Assembly (NCBI GenBank): GCA_044225555.1
Contig: JBGAIM010000005.1
Location: 248,001 to 312,000 of the forward strand
Reading direction: 5' to 3'
Length of the DNA stretch: 64,000 bases
From: JADLHS01 sp044225555
Lineage (GTDB): Bacteria > Verrucomicrobiota > Verrucomicrobiia > Limisphaerales > JADLHS01
Of this stretch, positions 26,275-34,711 are shown one piece after another (position 1 is the first letter of the stretch; every line of letters begins with the position of its first letter). The notes beneath the pieces were generated by a model, which worked only from the letters and a program-made list of their open reading frames with translations, did no database searches and was not told the DNA's origin. A program made the position numbers and the translations under genes.

Positions 26275-26958
26275 ATGAAAGCGAAACGAATTTCAGCCAT
26301 CGCACTTGGCGTCACGCTCACGGTCATCAGCTCGTGTGCTCTTAACCTCCGGGCCGCTGACGAATCCAACACCGTGCTGGCCACGCTCAAGAAGTATGCA
26401 AACACTTCGCAGCTCGCGCCCGCGTTGGAGGAAATTGTGAAACTGACCAAGGGCGGCGTGGCCGAGTCCATCACGCTGGCCTACATCCAAAATTCCTCGA
26501 CGGCGTATTCGCTGGATGCGCAGGACATTGTTCGGCTCCGCGATCAGGGTGTTTCAGCGCAAGTCATGACGGCTTTGATGCAGCATGGGGACGAACTGCG
26601 CCGGGCAGCGGCTGAGGCCAGCAAACAAACACAGACCACCGCCACTGCGTCGGTACCGGCTTCGCCGTCGCTCGCGCAAGTGGCAACAACCCCGGCGGCA
26701 CCCGCAGTCACCTATGTGGAGTCGTCGAGTTATCCGGCCAGTTCCGTGTCGGTCACTTACTTCGGCTCCCGGAGTTACTGCGACAATTCGGGTTACTATG
26801 GCTACGGCTATGGCGGTGCATTTTACCCCAGCTATTACTCGTACGTTCCTCGTTACTACGGTTACTGCACTCCGCGCGCCGGCTTTGGCATCGGTTACGG
26901 CGGCGTCTATGCAGGCTACGCACGCGGTTACTACGGCGGATACGGGCGTTGGCGCTGA
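26275..26958 (+). CDS. Secreted protein with Gly/Tyr-rich C-terminus
   Basis: The 227-residue product has a signal peptide with a possible lipobox (ISSCAL, Cys at about 20). A helical domain (about 30-120) resembles a small regulatory-type domain found in verrucomicrobial secreted proteins (VLATLKKYANTSQLAPALEEIVKLTKGGV, LRDQGVSAQVMTALMQH). A Thr/Ala/Pro linker then leads to a Gly-Tyr-rich tail of about 75 residues (YYGYGYGG type). Such tails occur in outer-membrane or surface proteins and are probably disordered. The start is fixed by GGAG 8 bases before the ATG at 26275; the longer upstream frame lacks any signal. Confidence 0.7.
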   Translation: MKAKRISAIALGVTLTVISSCALNLRAADESNTVLATLKKYANTSQLAPALEEIVKLTKGGVAESITLAYIQNSSTAYSLDAQDIVRLRDQGVSAQVMTALMQHGDELRRAAAEASKQTQTTATASVPASPSLAQVATTPAAPAVTYVESSSYPASSVSVTYFGSRSYCDNSGYYGYGYGGAFYPSYYSYVPRYYGYCTPRAGFGIGYGGVYAGYARGYYGGYGRWR

Positions 26959-27028
26959 GGGGTTGGGGGCGGGTTAGAATGTTGTGCAAAAGGCTTGCAG
27001 GTTCAACCGACGGGAGGATGATGGGCGC

Positions 27029-28006
27029 ATGAAAGCTACAGCCGCGGGGCGATTCGGAACCCAACGTGTGGCCGCGCGTAAAAAATCCGCGCCGACATCC
27101 ACCGGTAAAATTCACCCCGTCATCATTTACCCTTTCCGCCAGCCGGAGGAGGGTGCGCATCTGGAGCAGCTTTACCAGTTGATCGGCCGGCTGAACCGGG
27201 CCAGGGATATTTACGCGCGCCCGATCACGGTGATTGACCGCAAGACCCACGGCGCGAATGAATCCAACAAAGAATACCGCGAATTTCGCCGGCGGACCGT
27301 CGCCCGGCACTCGGACATCCTGGATGCGTGGGGCGTGGACACTTGTCAGATGTGGTACTCGGGACTGGGGATGGCCTTTGAACGGGGTGGTCCGCGCGAT
27401 GTGTATTGGCTGATCCCGGGCGACTTCAATTACGGCTCGGCTGTGGGTCGCGAGGTCTTGAGCCGCCTGCATGACTTGCCGGAAATCTGCCTCGAACTCC
27501 AGCAGGACGTCTGCGTCGGCGAGATCGCAACGGATCACTGCAACTCGAAGCAACTGATTGACACCTACGGCACGTTCGCGCTGCTCTACAACTGGTTTCC
27601 CGCCGAGGCGCAGACCATCCGCCAATACACCGAGCGGCCGCGTTCGGAGTTTTTCGCCGTGCGCCATGATTTTCTGCGCGAGGTGTTGCGCCACCGCTGG
27701 TACGCCTACGAACAGACCGTCGTGATGTTGTTGCAGGCGGTCTTTGGCAACAAACCCATCAGCCGTTTTTTTGTGGGCCACATTTCCGATCTGCCGGAAG
27801 GCCGCGATTCCCTCGCCTCCGCCATGCAACAGGTCGAACGCACCGAGCGCGTGCTTAAGACGCTCTGGCGCGAACGCCACCAGGCCGATCCCGGTTGGGT
27901 CGAACAATATCGCCTGCTCGAAACGCAGTCCGAGCGCATCCGGCGCACGGCGCTGATCATTCTGCAAAATCTTTTGGGTCCCGAGCCCGCGTCTATTATT
28001 TCATGA
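27029..28006 (+). CDS. Unrecognised conserved-looking cytoplasmic protein
   Basis: The 325-residue product has no signal or membrane segment. After a basic N-terminus, residues about 35-260 look like a globular alpha/beta domain with many aromatic residues. It includes IHPVIIYPFRQPEEGAHLEQL, a DRKTHGANES loop, VYWLIPGDFNYG and a long central helix region; the C-terminal 70 residues are helical and charged. The pattern is loosely like a nucleotide-sugar or glycosyltransferase-type domain, but I see no DXD or other motif to support that. The start has a GGGAGG ribosome-binding site. Its stop overlaps the start of the CBM48-like gene (ATGA), so the two proteins are translationally coupled and may act together on glycogen or a sugar polymer. 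Confidence 0.6.
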   Translation: MKATAAGRFGTQRVAARKKSAPTSTGKIHPVIIYPFRQPEEGAHLEQLYQLIGRLNRARDIYARPITVIDRKTHGANESNKEYREFRRRTVARHSDILDAWGVDTCQMWYSGLGMAFERGGPRDVYWLIPGDFNYGSAVGREVLSRLHDLPEICLELQQDVCVGEIATDHCNSKQLIDTYGTFALLYNWFPAEAQTIRQYTERPRSEFFAVRHDFLREVLRHRWYAYEQTVVMLLQAVFGNKPISRFFVGHISDLPEGRDSLASAMQQVERTERVLKTLWRERHQADPGWVEQYRLLETQSERIRRTALIILQNLLGPEPASIIS

Positions 28007-28293
28007 GCCTCAATCGTTATGGCGCGCCGCACACGTTGCGGTCCGTCAATTTCATCTGCAACGCCCCGCAAGCCCAGGCCGTGAGCCTGGTGGGAGATTT
28101 TAACGAGTGGAACGCCACGGCGCATCCCATGAAGCTGATGCCGGACAAAGCCTGGATGGCGACCGTGTCGCTGAAACATGGTCATCACCGATATGCGTTC
28201 GTCGTGGACGGACAGTTGACCTTGGACCCGCGCGCCCAAGGCATCACCCGCAACGACAAAGGCGAACGCGTCTCGCTGGTGCCGGTCAGTTGA
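28003..28293 (+). CDS. Small CBM48 / AMPK glycogen-binding-domain protein
   Basis: The 96-residue protein consists almost only of an isoamylase-N/AMPK-beta type E-set domain: VNFICNAPQAQAVSLVGDFNEWN, then KAWMATVSLKHGHHRYAFVVDGQLTLDPRA. This domain binds glycogen or starch-like glucans in branching enzymes, isoamylases and AMPK. Here it stands alone without a catalytic domain. It overlaps the preceding gene by four bases, and that partner may supply the catalytic or targeting function. No signal peptide is present, so it is cytoplasmic. Confidence 0.85.
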   Translation: MSLNRYGAPHTLRSVNFICNAPQAQAVSLVGDFNEWNATAHPMKLMPDKAWMATVSLKHGHHRYAFVVDGQLTLDPRAQGITRNDKGERVSLVPVS

Positions 28294-28446
28294 GCCGTGG
28301 ATCAGGCGGGAAATTTCCTTGCGTCAATCGCCCGCCGGGTGGAACCTGCGCGACATCAGCCGGTTCAAACACAATACCAGACGTTGAATGTCATCCACAA
28401 ATGACCGTCCAACACCTGTTCCGCTAAACATTAACCTCCAAAAACC

Positions 28447-28869
28447 ATGCAACGAATCATCAAATCCATCCTGCAACTGACCGCCTGTCTCGCCCTCACG
28501 CTGGCGCTTAACGCGAGTGCCGACGACAAGAAAGTTGATCTCAACGGCACCTGGAAATCCAGTTCCACCAACCAGAACGGCCAGGTCCGCGAGAGTATCT
28601 TCAAACTCAAGGTCGAAGGCGAGAAGGTGACCGGCACCGTCTCGGGGCGCAACAACGACACGGCCATCGAGGAAGGCAAACTCAAGGGCGACGAAGTTTC
28701 CTTCCAGGTGACGCGTGAATTCAACGGCAACAAGATGGTGGTCAAATACACCGGCAAAGTCAGCGGCGACACCATCACCGGCAAAGCTGAATCCCAACGC
28801 GACGGTTCACCCCAGACGCGCGATTGGGTGGCCAAGCGCGAAGCCGCCACCAAAGAACCGGCCAAGTAA
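28447..28869 (+). CDS. Small secreted beta-rich protein of unknown function
   Basis: The 140-residue precursor has a clear signal peptide (cleavage near NASA-DD at 25) and a mature domain of about 115 residues. The domain is made of short strands with KVTGTVSGR, KLKGDEVSFQV and YTGKVSGDTITGK repeats that look like a small lipocalin-like or meander barrel. The sequence LNGTWKSSSTNQNG at its start resembles small secreted beta-barrel proteins common in Verrucomicrobiota and Planctomycetota, usually without assigned function. It is followed by a strong terminator. Confidence 0.75.
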   Translation: MQRIIKSILQLTACLALTLALNASADDKKVDLNGTWKSSSTNQNGQVRESIFKLKVEGEKVTGTVSGRNNDTAIEEGKLKGDEVSFQVTREFNGNKMVVKYTGKVSGDTITGKAESQRDGSPQTRDWVAKREAATKEPAK

Positions 28870-28889
28870 CGAACGCCAAGTTTCCCAAA

Positions 28890-28928
28890 CCCGTTCACCC
28901 TCAAGCGAGGTGAACGGGTTTCTTTCTT
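28890..28928 (+). terminator. Rho-independent terminator
   Basis: A 10-bp perfect stem (28890-28899 with 28909-28918, CCCGTTCACC and complement) with a 9-base loop is followed by TTTCTTTCTTT. It starts 20 bases after the stop of the small secreted protein gene. Confidence 0.9.
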
Positions 28929-29036
28929 TGGCTCGTAGAGTTGAGTTGGCAGTGGTCCCCGTCCGCAGCGTCAATTGAGTGCCGTCATCGTGGCAGCCCA
29001 AATAGTCCACGTTCTACACGGACAAGCCGACAATGA

Positions 29037-30509
29037 CTATTTTCGCAAGCGAAACCATTGATTGCCGGAATTGACCGACAGGCTGATGGCTAGGCCCATT
29101 GCATTTGTCTCGTAGGCGCCAGGAGTGTTGCTCCAGATGGACGAAGGGCTAGCGGGAGATTGTTCGAGGCGGAAGTCCTGCGCGAACAGTTGCCAGGAGA
29201 CAATCGCGTTCCCGCTCGTGGGTGCGATGCTCAAGCGCGGCCGAGGCTCCGGGTCGTAAGGACTGACGGGAGTATGCGTGGTCGTGCTCTCGAAGGCCCC
29301 GAGATCGCGCGCGGCGTTGCGGATGCGCCATTGGCGATTGGTGGCTTCATTGGAAAAGTATTCGCGACCCGGCAAGCCGAATACGTTCGGGCTGGCGGCG
29401 TTGATGCAGACGCTGCCATTCGTTAGCGTGTAGTCCTGCGCCGCCGCGTTGCGGAAGCCGGGTGACGCGGAGCGAATCGAGCCAGTCAGATTGCCGCTCG
29501 TGGACGTGCCGACAACGGCATTCGTTCGGATCCAGTTGTTCACGCCCGTGACGGACGCGGCATTTGTGTTCTCGATCAATGCCGGGCGCGTCGTGCCGAA
29601 GAGGATGTTGTTCGAGATGTCGGCGGTCATCTGAGTGCCATCCGCGTTGGAGACGTGAACGAACGCTGCATTGCCGCCGTTGCCGACGAACGTGTTGTAA
29701 TAAGCGCGCACGTGGACGATGACGTTCCCGCGCAGGGTCATGGTCTGGCTGAATGGGCCGGGGCCGCTAAAGTCGTCGTCGGTCATCAGGTCGCCGTCGT
29801 AGGAATTCGCGCGGGCGAACCAGTTGTATTCGAGCGTCGCGTTGCGGCAGCGGATGTGAAAGTTCTGTCCCTGCACCGGGTCGTGGACGTAGCAGTAACG
29901 CACGGTGAGGTCGCCGCCATAGACGTAGAGGTTGTGCGTCGGCGAGGAAAACGAGGCGTTGGTGTTGCCGTTGGCGTTGAACTCGCAGAACTCGACGACT
30001 GCCTGGCTGTTTTGCGTGCCGCCTGTAAGCCCATTGTCGTTCTGGTGAAACACGCAGTCCTTGAGATAGAGATTCGTCGTGGTGTTGTAGTAGCGGATAC
30101 CCGAGGAATTGAACGAAGCCGTGCGGCAATTGCGAAACACAATCCCCGAGATACGGTAGTTCTTCGCGCCGCTGAATTGCCAGCCGCCGCGGCCGCGATC
30201 CCCGGCGGTGTAACTCCCTGGTGCGTTCTCAACCAAAGTGCTGCCGAAGTCCCAGACGGGCGGGTTTGCAGGATCGAGGGCGCGAATGACGATGGGATTC
30301 GTGACGCCCGCCTGTTTGGTGAGATACACTCGGAACGAGTATCTACCCGGAGCGATCACGACTTCATCGCCCGGATTGGCCGCCTCGATCTTCGTGTAAT
30401 TGTCGTTCGTGGTGACGTTGATGACCGCAGCGTTCGTCACAAAGTAACTCAACGATATCGCCGCCGCCGTTCCCACCATCCAAAACCGACCCTTGTTTGC
30501 GCACTTCAT
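29037..30509 (-). CDS. Secreted right-handed parallel beta-helix protein
   Basis: The 490-residue precursor has a signal peptide (cleavage near VTNAA at 27). A DNYTKIEAANPGDEVVIAPGRY entry segment is typical of pectin-lyase-like beta-helix proteins. About ten coils of NxI/NxF/LxNC-type repeats follow to about residue 330 (YRISGIVFRNC, LYLKDCVFHQNDNG, NATLEYNWFARAN). The C-terminal 80 residues (RLSIAPTSGNAIVSWQL...WFRLRK) form a small beta domain of the kind that ends many secreted verrucomicrobial proteins. No catalytic residues of a known lyase family can be pointed out. ATG 30509 gives the normal signal peptide; 30539 is an alternative. Confidence 0.8.
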   Translation of the reverse strand: MKCANKGRFWMVGTAAAISLSYFVTNAAVINVTTNDNYTKIEAANPGDEVVIAPGRYSFRVYLTKQAGVTNPIVIRALDPANPPVWDFGSTLVENAPGSYTAGDRGRGGWQFSGAKNYRISGIVFRNCRTASFNSSGIRYYNTTTNLYLKDCVFHQNDNGLTGGTQNSQAVVEFCEFNANGNTNASFSSPTHNLYVYGGDLTVRYCYVHDPVQGQNFHIRCRNATLEYNWFARANSYDGDLMTDDDFSGPGPFSQTMTLRGNVIVHVRAYYNTFVGNGGNAAFVHVSNADGTQMTADISNNILFGTTRPALIENTNAASVTGVNNWIRTNAVVGTSTSGNLTGSIRSASPGFRNAAAQDYTLTNGSVCINAASPNVFGLPGREYFSNEATNRQWRIRNAARDLGAFESTTTHTPVSPYDPEPRPRLSIAPTSGNAIVSWQLFAQDFRLEQSPASPSSIWSNTPGAYETNAMGLAISLSVNSGNQWFRLRK

Positions 30510-30882
30510 GCGCCGATTTTTAGCACGGCTTGTGCCCATGGCGAGAAGGGACTGGCGTGGCAGATGCGCCCGATTTGCCTGGGAATCGGATCCATAAGGC
30601 GGTTCGAAGCCAGGTATCGACCGGGATGGGGAAGGAATTCCAAGGAGCTGGCTTCAAACCAATGTTCGATAGCCGAAAAGGGCACACCAATCCGCGATTG
30701 GCTTTCAGCAAAATATGAGGGGACAGATGCAAACGGCTTCCGGACGGTTTTCCCTCAGAGTGGTTGAGTGTCTCCGGACGGCGTTTCGGAGCCGTCCCCT
30801 GCTTCAATCCTGCTGCCCGATGGGTGCCGGCGGGAACCTGTCGCAGCAGCGAAGCAATTCCCGCCTGAGCTTCCAAAGTCCT
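30510..30882. other. Divergent intergenic region
   Basis: These 373 bases lie between two divergently transcribed secreted-protein genes and must contain both promoters. The only structure I see is a pair of CCGGACGG direct repeats about 35 bases apart (near 30740 and 30774). No RNA gene or further coding region is supported. Confidence 0.5.
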
Positions 30883-32250
30883 ATGAATGCAAACACGCCC
30901 TGGGTTTCATCGTCCGCTCTCAATCGCCGGCAGCGCCTTTTCGTCGCCGGCCTGATTCTGGTTTTGCTGGCCGCGCCTGCGGCGGCCCAGTCACCGCAAC
31001 GGCTTCATTTCGAAGGCTTCGAAAACGGATGGAACGGCTGGACCAACGACACGACCTACAACACGGACAAGCGTTTCGCCTGGGTGGTGGGCACGCCCAC
31101 GAACGGTCCGGCCACCGCGCACACCGGCACGAACTGCGCCTTGACGGCGGGGCCGGGAACGGATTGTTACCTTGTTAGTCCACCGCTGGCGCTGCCGTTG
31201 GTGGATCAATACTCGAATCACGTCTGGCTGTTCTACTGGCAATGGCAGAATTATTTCCACACGCCAACGAACATCTGTCTTTCCGACGTGAAGGTGCGCC
31301 AGTGGATTCCCGGACCGGTCGGTGGCTACTGGGGACCGTGGAACGTGATTGACCCGGGCACGTCCGGCGTGATTCCACAATACTCGCCGGTGTGGCGGCG
31401 GCGGGGCATTGATCTGACGCTGTTCAGCGGGGGCGTGGTGCAGCTTGGCTTCGGACATTACGGGGCCGGTGATCCCGGCTGGTGTGTTGACGATGTGGAA
31501 ATCTGGGACGTGCCGGTGTTGACGAACTGGCCGGGGGTGGTTGGGTTTGAGTCCGGGTGCGAGGCTTGGCATACGGATGAAGGTGTCTGGGACATCGGAG
31601 TGCCCACTGGCGGCGGCCCGACGAATGTCCCCGGCGGTTTGCGATGCGCGGGTACCGCGCTCGACGGTGCGGTGCCGACGGTGTTCGAATCACACCTGTG
31701 GACGCCGGCCTTCTATCTGCCGGCGGTCAATCCGGTCGAACGGGTCTATTTGCAATTCGAGCAGTGGTACGACTATCCGAATTCCTTTTGTGCGGCGATC
31801 CAGTGGTCACAGTGGTGGTCGAGCATTGGCTGGAGCTGGCCGCAGATGATTGACGCGGATTTGCTGATAGTCTCAAGCCAGCGCCAATGGCTGACCGTCA
31901 CCAAGGACATTACCCGGCTGGCCGGGCTGCCCTTGCCGATGCGGCTGGGGTTTGAGCACAGCAACGTAAGCTCGAACGGCTTGGGCTGGTTCATTGACAA
32001 CGTGCGCATTAACGTGGCGCATTTCCGGATCGAGTGCCTTGATCGGGAGGGAAACGATCTGCGAGTCACCTGGTCTTCGCCCGCCGGCATGACCAATGTG
32101 CTCCAGTGCAGCCCCAGTCTGACGGGCAATTTTACCAATGTCAGCCCGGCTTTGGTTGCCCCGGGCGCAGCGGAATCCATCACCACCTATCTGCATACCG
32201 GCGCGGCCAATACCTCGCCCCGGTTCTATCGCATCCGTCGGATGCCATAA
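30883..32250 (+). CDS. Large secreted protein with two jelly-roll-like domains
   Basis: The 455-residue precursor has a signal peptide (hydrophobic about 19-35, cleavage near AAAQ). Two similar halves follow: RLHFEGFENGWNGWTND...VWDVGTP-type and VVGFESGCEAWHTDEGVWDIGVPTGG. Each has a CVDDVEIWD or FIDNVRI-like strand near its end, the pattern of MAM/concanavalin-like or jelly-roll adhesion domains. The C-terminus (LRVTWSSPAGMTNVLQCSPSLTGNFTNVS...FYRIRRMP) is the terminal beta domain shared with other secreted proteins here. I cannot give a more specific function. The ATG at 30883 is preferred because it precedes the signal peptide. Confidence 0.7.
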   Translation: MNANTPWVSSSALNRRQRLFVAGLILVLLAAPAAAQSPQRLHFEGFENGWNGWTNDTTYNTDKRFAWVVGTPTNGPATAHTGTNCALTAGPGTDCYLVSPPLALPLVDQYSNHVWLFYWQWQNYFHTPTNICLSDVKVRQWIPGPVGGYWGPWNVIDPGTSGVIPQYSPVWRRRGIDLTLFSGGVVQLGFGHYGAGDPGWCVDDVEIWDVPVLTNWPGVVGFESGCEAWHTDEGVWDIGVPTGGGPTNVPGGLRCAGTALDGAVPTVFESHLWTPAFYLPAVNPVERVYLQFEQWYDYPNSFCAAIQWSQWWSSIGWSWPQMIDADLLIVSSQRQWLTVTKDITRLAGLPLPMRLGFEHSNVSSNGLGWFIDNVRINVAHFRIECLDREGNDLRVTWSSPAGMTNVLQCSPSLTGNFTNVSPALVAPGAAESITTYLHTGAANTSPRFYRIRRMP

Positions 32251-32369
32251 TTTCTTCAAGAAAGTCCGAACCAAATCCAGTCCCCGCGCGTTACACCAAT
32301 GAACCGATGGGCGTCGGCGCCTGTCGGATGGGTGATGAAGCCGTCTGAAACAACTTTGCCGGAAAACGC

Positions 32370-33017
32370 ATGGCCAGCTTGCTGACCACCTTGTTCGCCG
32401 CCAACGACGAGCAGTTAATGTGGCGCGTCAAGCTGGACGATGACGCGTCGGCATTCGCGCGACTGGTGGCACGGTGGGAGAAACCCATCCAGCGGCTGTG
32501 CTTCCGGATGACCGGCGATGTGCATCGCGCCGAGGATCTGACGCAGACGGCTTTCACCCGGGTGTTCACGCGGCGCGCGGAGTGGGAGCCGACCGGGAAG
32601 TTTTCGACCTTCCTGTGGCGCGTCGCGTTGAATCTGTGCCATGACGATTTGCGCCGGCAGCAGCGACGAGGCGAGTTCTCACTGGATGCCCTGATTGAGC
32701 TAAACAGTGCCGAGGCTGAGGAGGGGTTCGTGGCAGGCGAACCAACGCCGGACGCACAGGCGGAATCGCAGGAACGGGGCGAACTGGTGCGCAGAGCCTT
32801 GGCCGGGCTGCCGGCGCTTTATCGGGAGGTGGTGGTGCTGCGCCATTACGAGGGGCTGAAGTTCCGGGAGATTGGCGAGCTGTTGGGCATTCCGGAGGGC
32901 ACGGTGAAGTCGCGCATGGCCGAGGCGCTGGGGCAGTTGAACCGGCTGTTGAAACACGTAAACGACGACGAATTATGCAATCGCAAGACGCAAACACCCC
33001 AAGTGCAGGTGCTGTGA
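32370..33017 (+). CDS. ECF-type RNA polymerase sigma factor
   Basis: The 215-residue protein has sigma region 2 (FARLVARWEKPIQRLCFRMTGDVHRAEDLTQTAFTRVF, about 29-66), a linker, and region 4 with its helix-turn-helix (LPALYREVVVLRHYEGLKFREIGELLGIPEGTVKSRM, about 148-184). It has no extra C-terminal domain. The anti-sigma-like gene overlaps its end by 43 bases and a secreted protein follows, which is a common sigma / anti-sigma / target arrangement. The promoter of this operon is expected upstream of 32370 and may be autoregulated, but no motif stands out. Confidence 0.92.
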   Translation: MASLLTTLFAANDEQLMWRVKLDDDASAFARLVARWEKPIQRLCFRMTGDVHRAEDLTQTAFTRVFTRRAEWEPTGKFSTFLWRVALNLCHDDLRRQQRRGEFSLDALIELNSAEAEEGFVAGEPTPDAQAESQERGELVRRALAGLPALYREVVVLRHYEGLKFREIGELLGIPEGTVKSRMAEALGQLNRLLKHVNDDELCNRKTQTPQVQVL

Positions 33018-33631
33018 ATCATCCCAGCGCCGAAGAGTGGATGGGCTATCTCTACGACGAAATTGCGCCCGAGCGCAAACGCGAGCTACACGCGCACCTG
33101 GCGCAGTGCGGCGATTGCGGCCGGCAGTTGCATCAATGGCGCGCCGGCGTGGTTGCGCTCGATGACTGGAAGTTGCCAGCGACACGGCGCAAGGTTTCGT
33201 TGCCACAACCCGCCACCATGCTCAGGTGGGCCGCGGCCGCGGCGGTTGTGCTCGTAGCTGGGTTTGCCATTGGCCGGCAATCGTCGAGCGCGACAAGCGA
33301 GGTCGCTGAATTGAAGGCTTCCGTCGCCCAACTGACACAAAAAATTGAAGACGATCGGGCCGCCGCCAACGAACAAGCACTCCGGATGCTGGCCGAGTAT
33401 GCCAAGCTGAACGATCAGCACCGGACGGATGATCGCCAGGCTTTCGGATTGGCGTTGCGCGAAATGGATTCGCGCCTGCTCAAGCTCCGTACCGAACTGG
33501 AAACGGTGGCGGTCAACACCGAGACCGGCTTCCGACAAACCAAGGAGGGTCTGACCACACTCGCCTCTTACACCGTCGCCGACCGCGGCGACGCGTCTGA
33601 TTTACCAAAAACCGAAAGCAAGAACCAATAA
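32975..33631 (+). CDS. Membrane-spanning anti-sigma factor-like protein
   Basis: The 218-residue product begins with a cytoplasmic zinc-binding anti-sigma-type segment (HAHLAQCGDCGRQLH, about 39-53, the HxxxCxxC pattern). It has one transmembrane helix (about 83-103) and a long coiled-coil-prone periplasmic region (about 105-195, VAELKASVAQLTQKIEDD). This is the usual layout of an anti-sigma factor that holds the ECF factor and senses an envelope signal. It overlaps the sigma gene by 43 bases and is followed after 12 bases by a secreted protein gene, so the three are cotranscribed. Confidence 0.85.
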   Translation: MQSQDANTPSAGAVNHPSAEEWMGYLYDEIAPERKRELHAHLAQCGDCGRQLHQWRAGVVALDDWKLPATRRKVSLPQPATMLRWAAAAAVVLVAGFAIGRQSSSATSEVAELKASVAQLTQKIEDDRAAANEQALRMLAEYAKLNDQHRTDDRQAFGLALREMDSRLLKLRTELETVAVNTETGFRQTKEGLTTLASYTVADRGDASDLPKTESKNQ

Positions 33632-33643
33632 TCGAAACCAATT

Positions 33644-34711
33644 ATGAAAACCACCCGACTGGCCATCGCTTTGGCCGCCCTGACCACCAGCGCGAGTATC
33701 GCTCTCGCCCAAAGTGACGACGTGATCCGCGAACGGATTCCCGTGCCGCCTTCGCCTCCGGAAGCGCCGGCGGAAATTCTGGCGGAGCACCAGGTTCAAT
33801 TGGCCGCCAGCAAGGACCAGATGAAACAGGCCGAACGAGCGCTCGCCGCTACGCAGAAGGCCATGCAGGTTGCCCAGGCCAAGGCCGGCGACGCAAGCCG
33901 GACGTATGCGAGAACTATTTCCCGTGGTGGTTCTCGCAGCGGGAGTGTCGGTCGCGCCTTGGTCATTCCCAAGGACGCAGCCGATGCAAAGAGCCTGACC
34001 GAGGTGGAGGAAGACATGAATGTGATGGCGCACATCCTCGACAAAGCCGCCAGCGAAGACCGCAAGTCGGGCCGGGCGATGGGTATTCCCGTGTTCGGCA
34101 GGTATTCCTGGAGCGGGGCATCGCCACAGAATCTTTTCGTCGAGGGCAACGGCGCGTTGTTCTTTCTCAGCGTGGGTTTTCCGTTGCAGCCGGCGCCGGA
34201 CAAGGATGCCAATGTGGAAACCAAGGAGAAAGCCACCAGCGAATGGGATGAAGCGAAGAAGGAAATGGCGCGGCCGGCGGGCGGTGCGGACACGGTCTTT
34301 GCCTTCGGCGAGGGTTTTGAAAAGAGCTTTGTCTGGGAAGCGGGAGGGGCGTCGCCGTACGAGGCCGACAAGGTGGAGGATTTGAAGGCCGATCTCATCG
34401 CTGCGCTGAAAAACGCGGCGAACATTCGGAAACTCAAGGGCGACGAGACCGTGACCGTGGTGGTGACCGGCCCCAGCGCCATCGGCGGTGGTGGCAAAAC
34501 GATTAAAACCACCAGCGCAAAACCCGCGCCAGGCCGGGAGGAGGAAATGGTAATTGCGGAGTTGGCTGAGTTGAAAGTGGGTGATCGTGCTCCCGCTGCT
34601 GCTCCCGCTAAATTGGTTCTGCGTGTTCGCAAGTCCGACGCTGAAGCGTTTCAAAACGGCAAGCTGAACCTCGACGACTTCAAAAAGAAGGTGACCGTGA
34701 TGGTCTATTGA
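33644..34711 (+). CDS. Secreted protein encoded with the ECF sigma / anti-sigma pair
   Basis: The 355-residue precursor has a signal peptide (cleavage near ALAQ at 23). A helical coiled segment (about 45-85) is followed by a Gly/Ser/Arg-rich linker and a domain containing GIPVFGRYSWSGASPQNLFVEGNGALFFLSVGFPLQPAP (about 147-185). The C-terminal region is mixed alpha/beta and ends RKSDAEAFQNGKLNLDDFKKKVTVMVY. I do not recognise the family, but proteins of this shape directly after ECF/anti-sigma pairs recur in Verrucomicrobiota. Its last 7 bases overlap the convergent gene at 34705. Confidence 0.7.
   Translation: MKTTRLAIALAALTTSASIALAQSDDVIRERIPVPPSPPEAPAEILAEHQVQLAASKDQMKQAERALAATQKAMQVAQAKAGDASRTYARTISRGGSRSGSVGRALVIPKDAADAKSLTEVEEDMNVMAHILDKAASEDRKSGRAMGIPVFGRYSWSGASPQNLFVEGNGALFFLSVGFPLQPAPDKDANVETKEKATSEWDEAKKEMARPAGGADTVFAFGEGFEKSFVWEAGGASPYEADKVEDLKADLIAALKNAANIRKLKGDETVTVVVTGPSAIGGGGKTIKTTSAKPAPGREEEMVIAELAELKVGDRAPAAAPAKLVLRVRKSDAEAFQNGKLNLDDFKKKVTVMVY

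Noticed and set aside
26753..27967. 404-codon minus-strand frame
   Set aside because: Antisense to the protein coupled with the CBM48 gene, which has a strong ribosome-binding site and a coupled neighbour on the plus strand.
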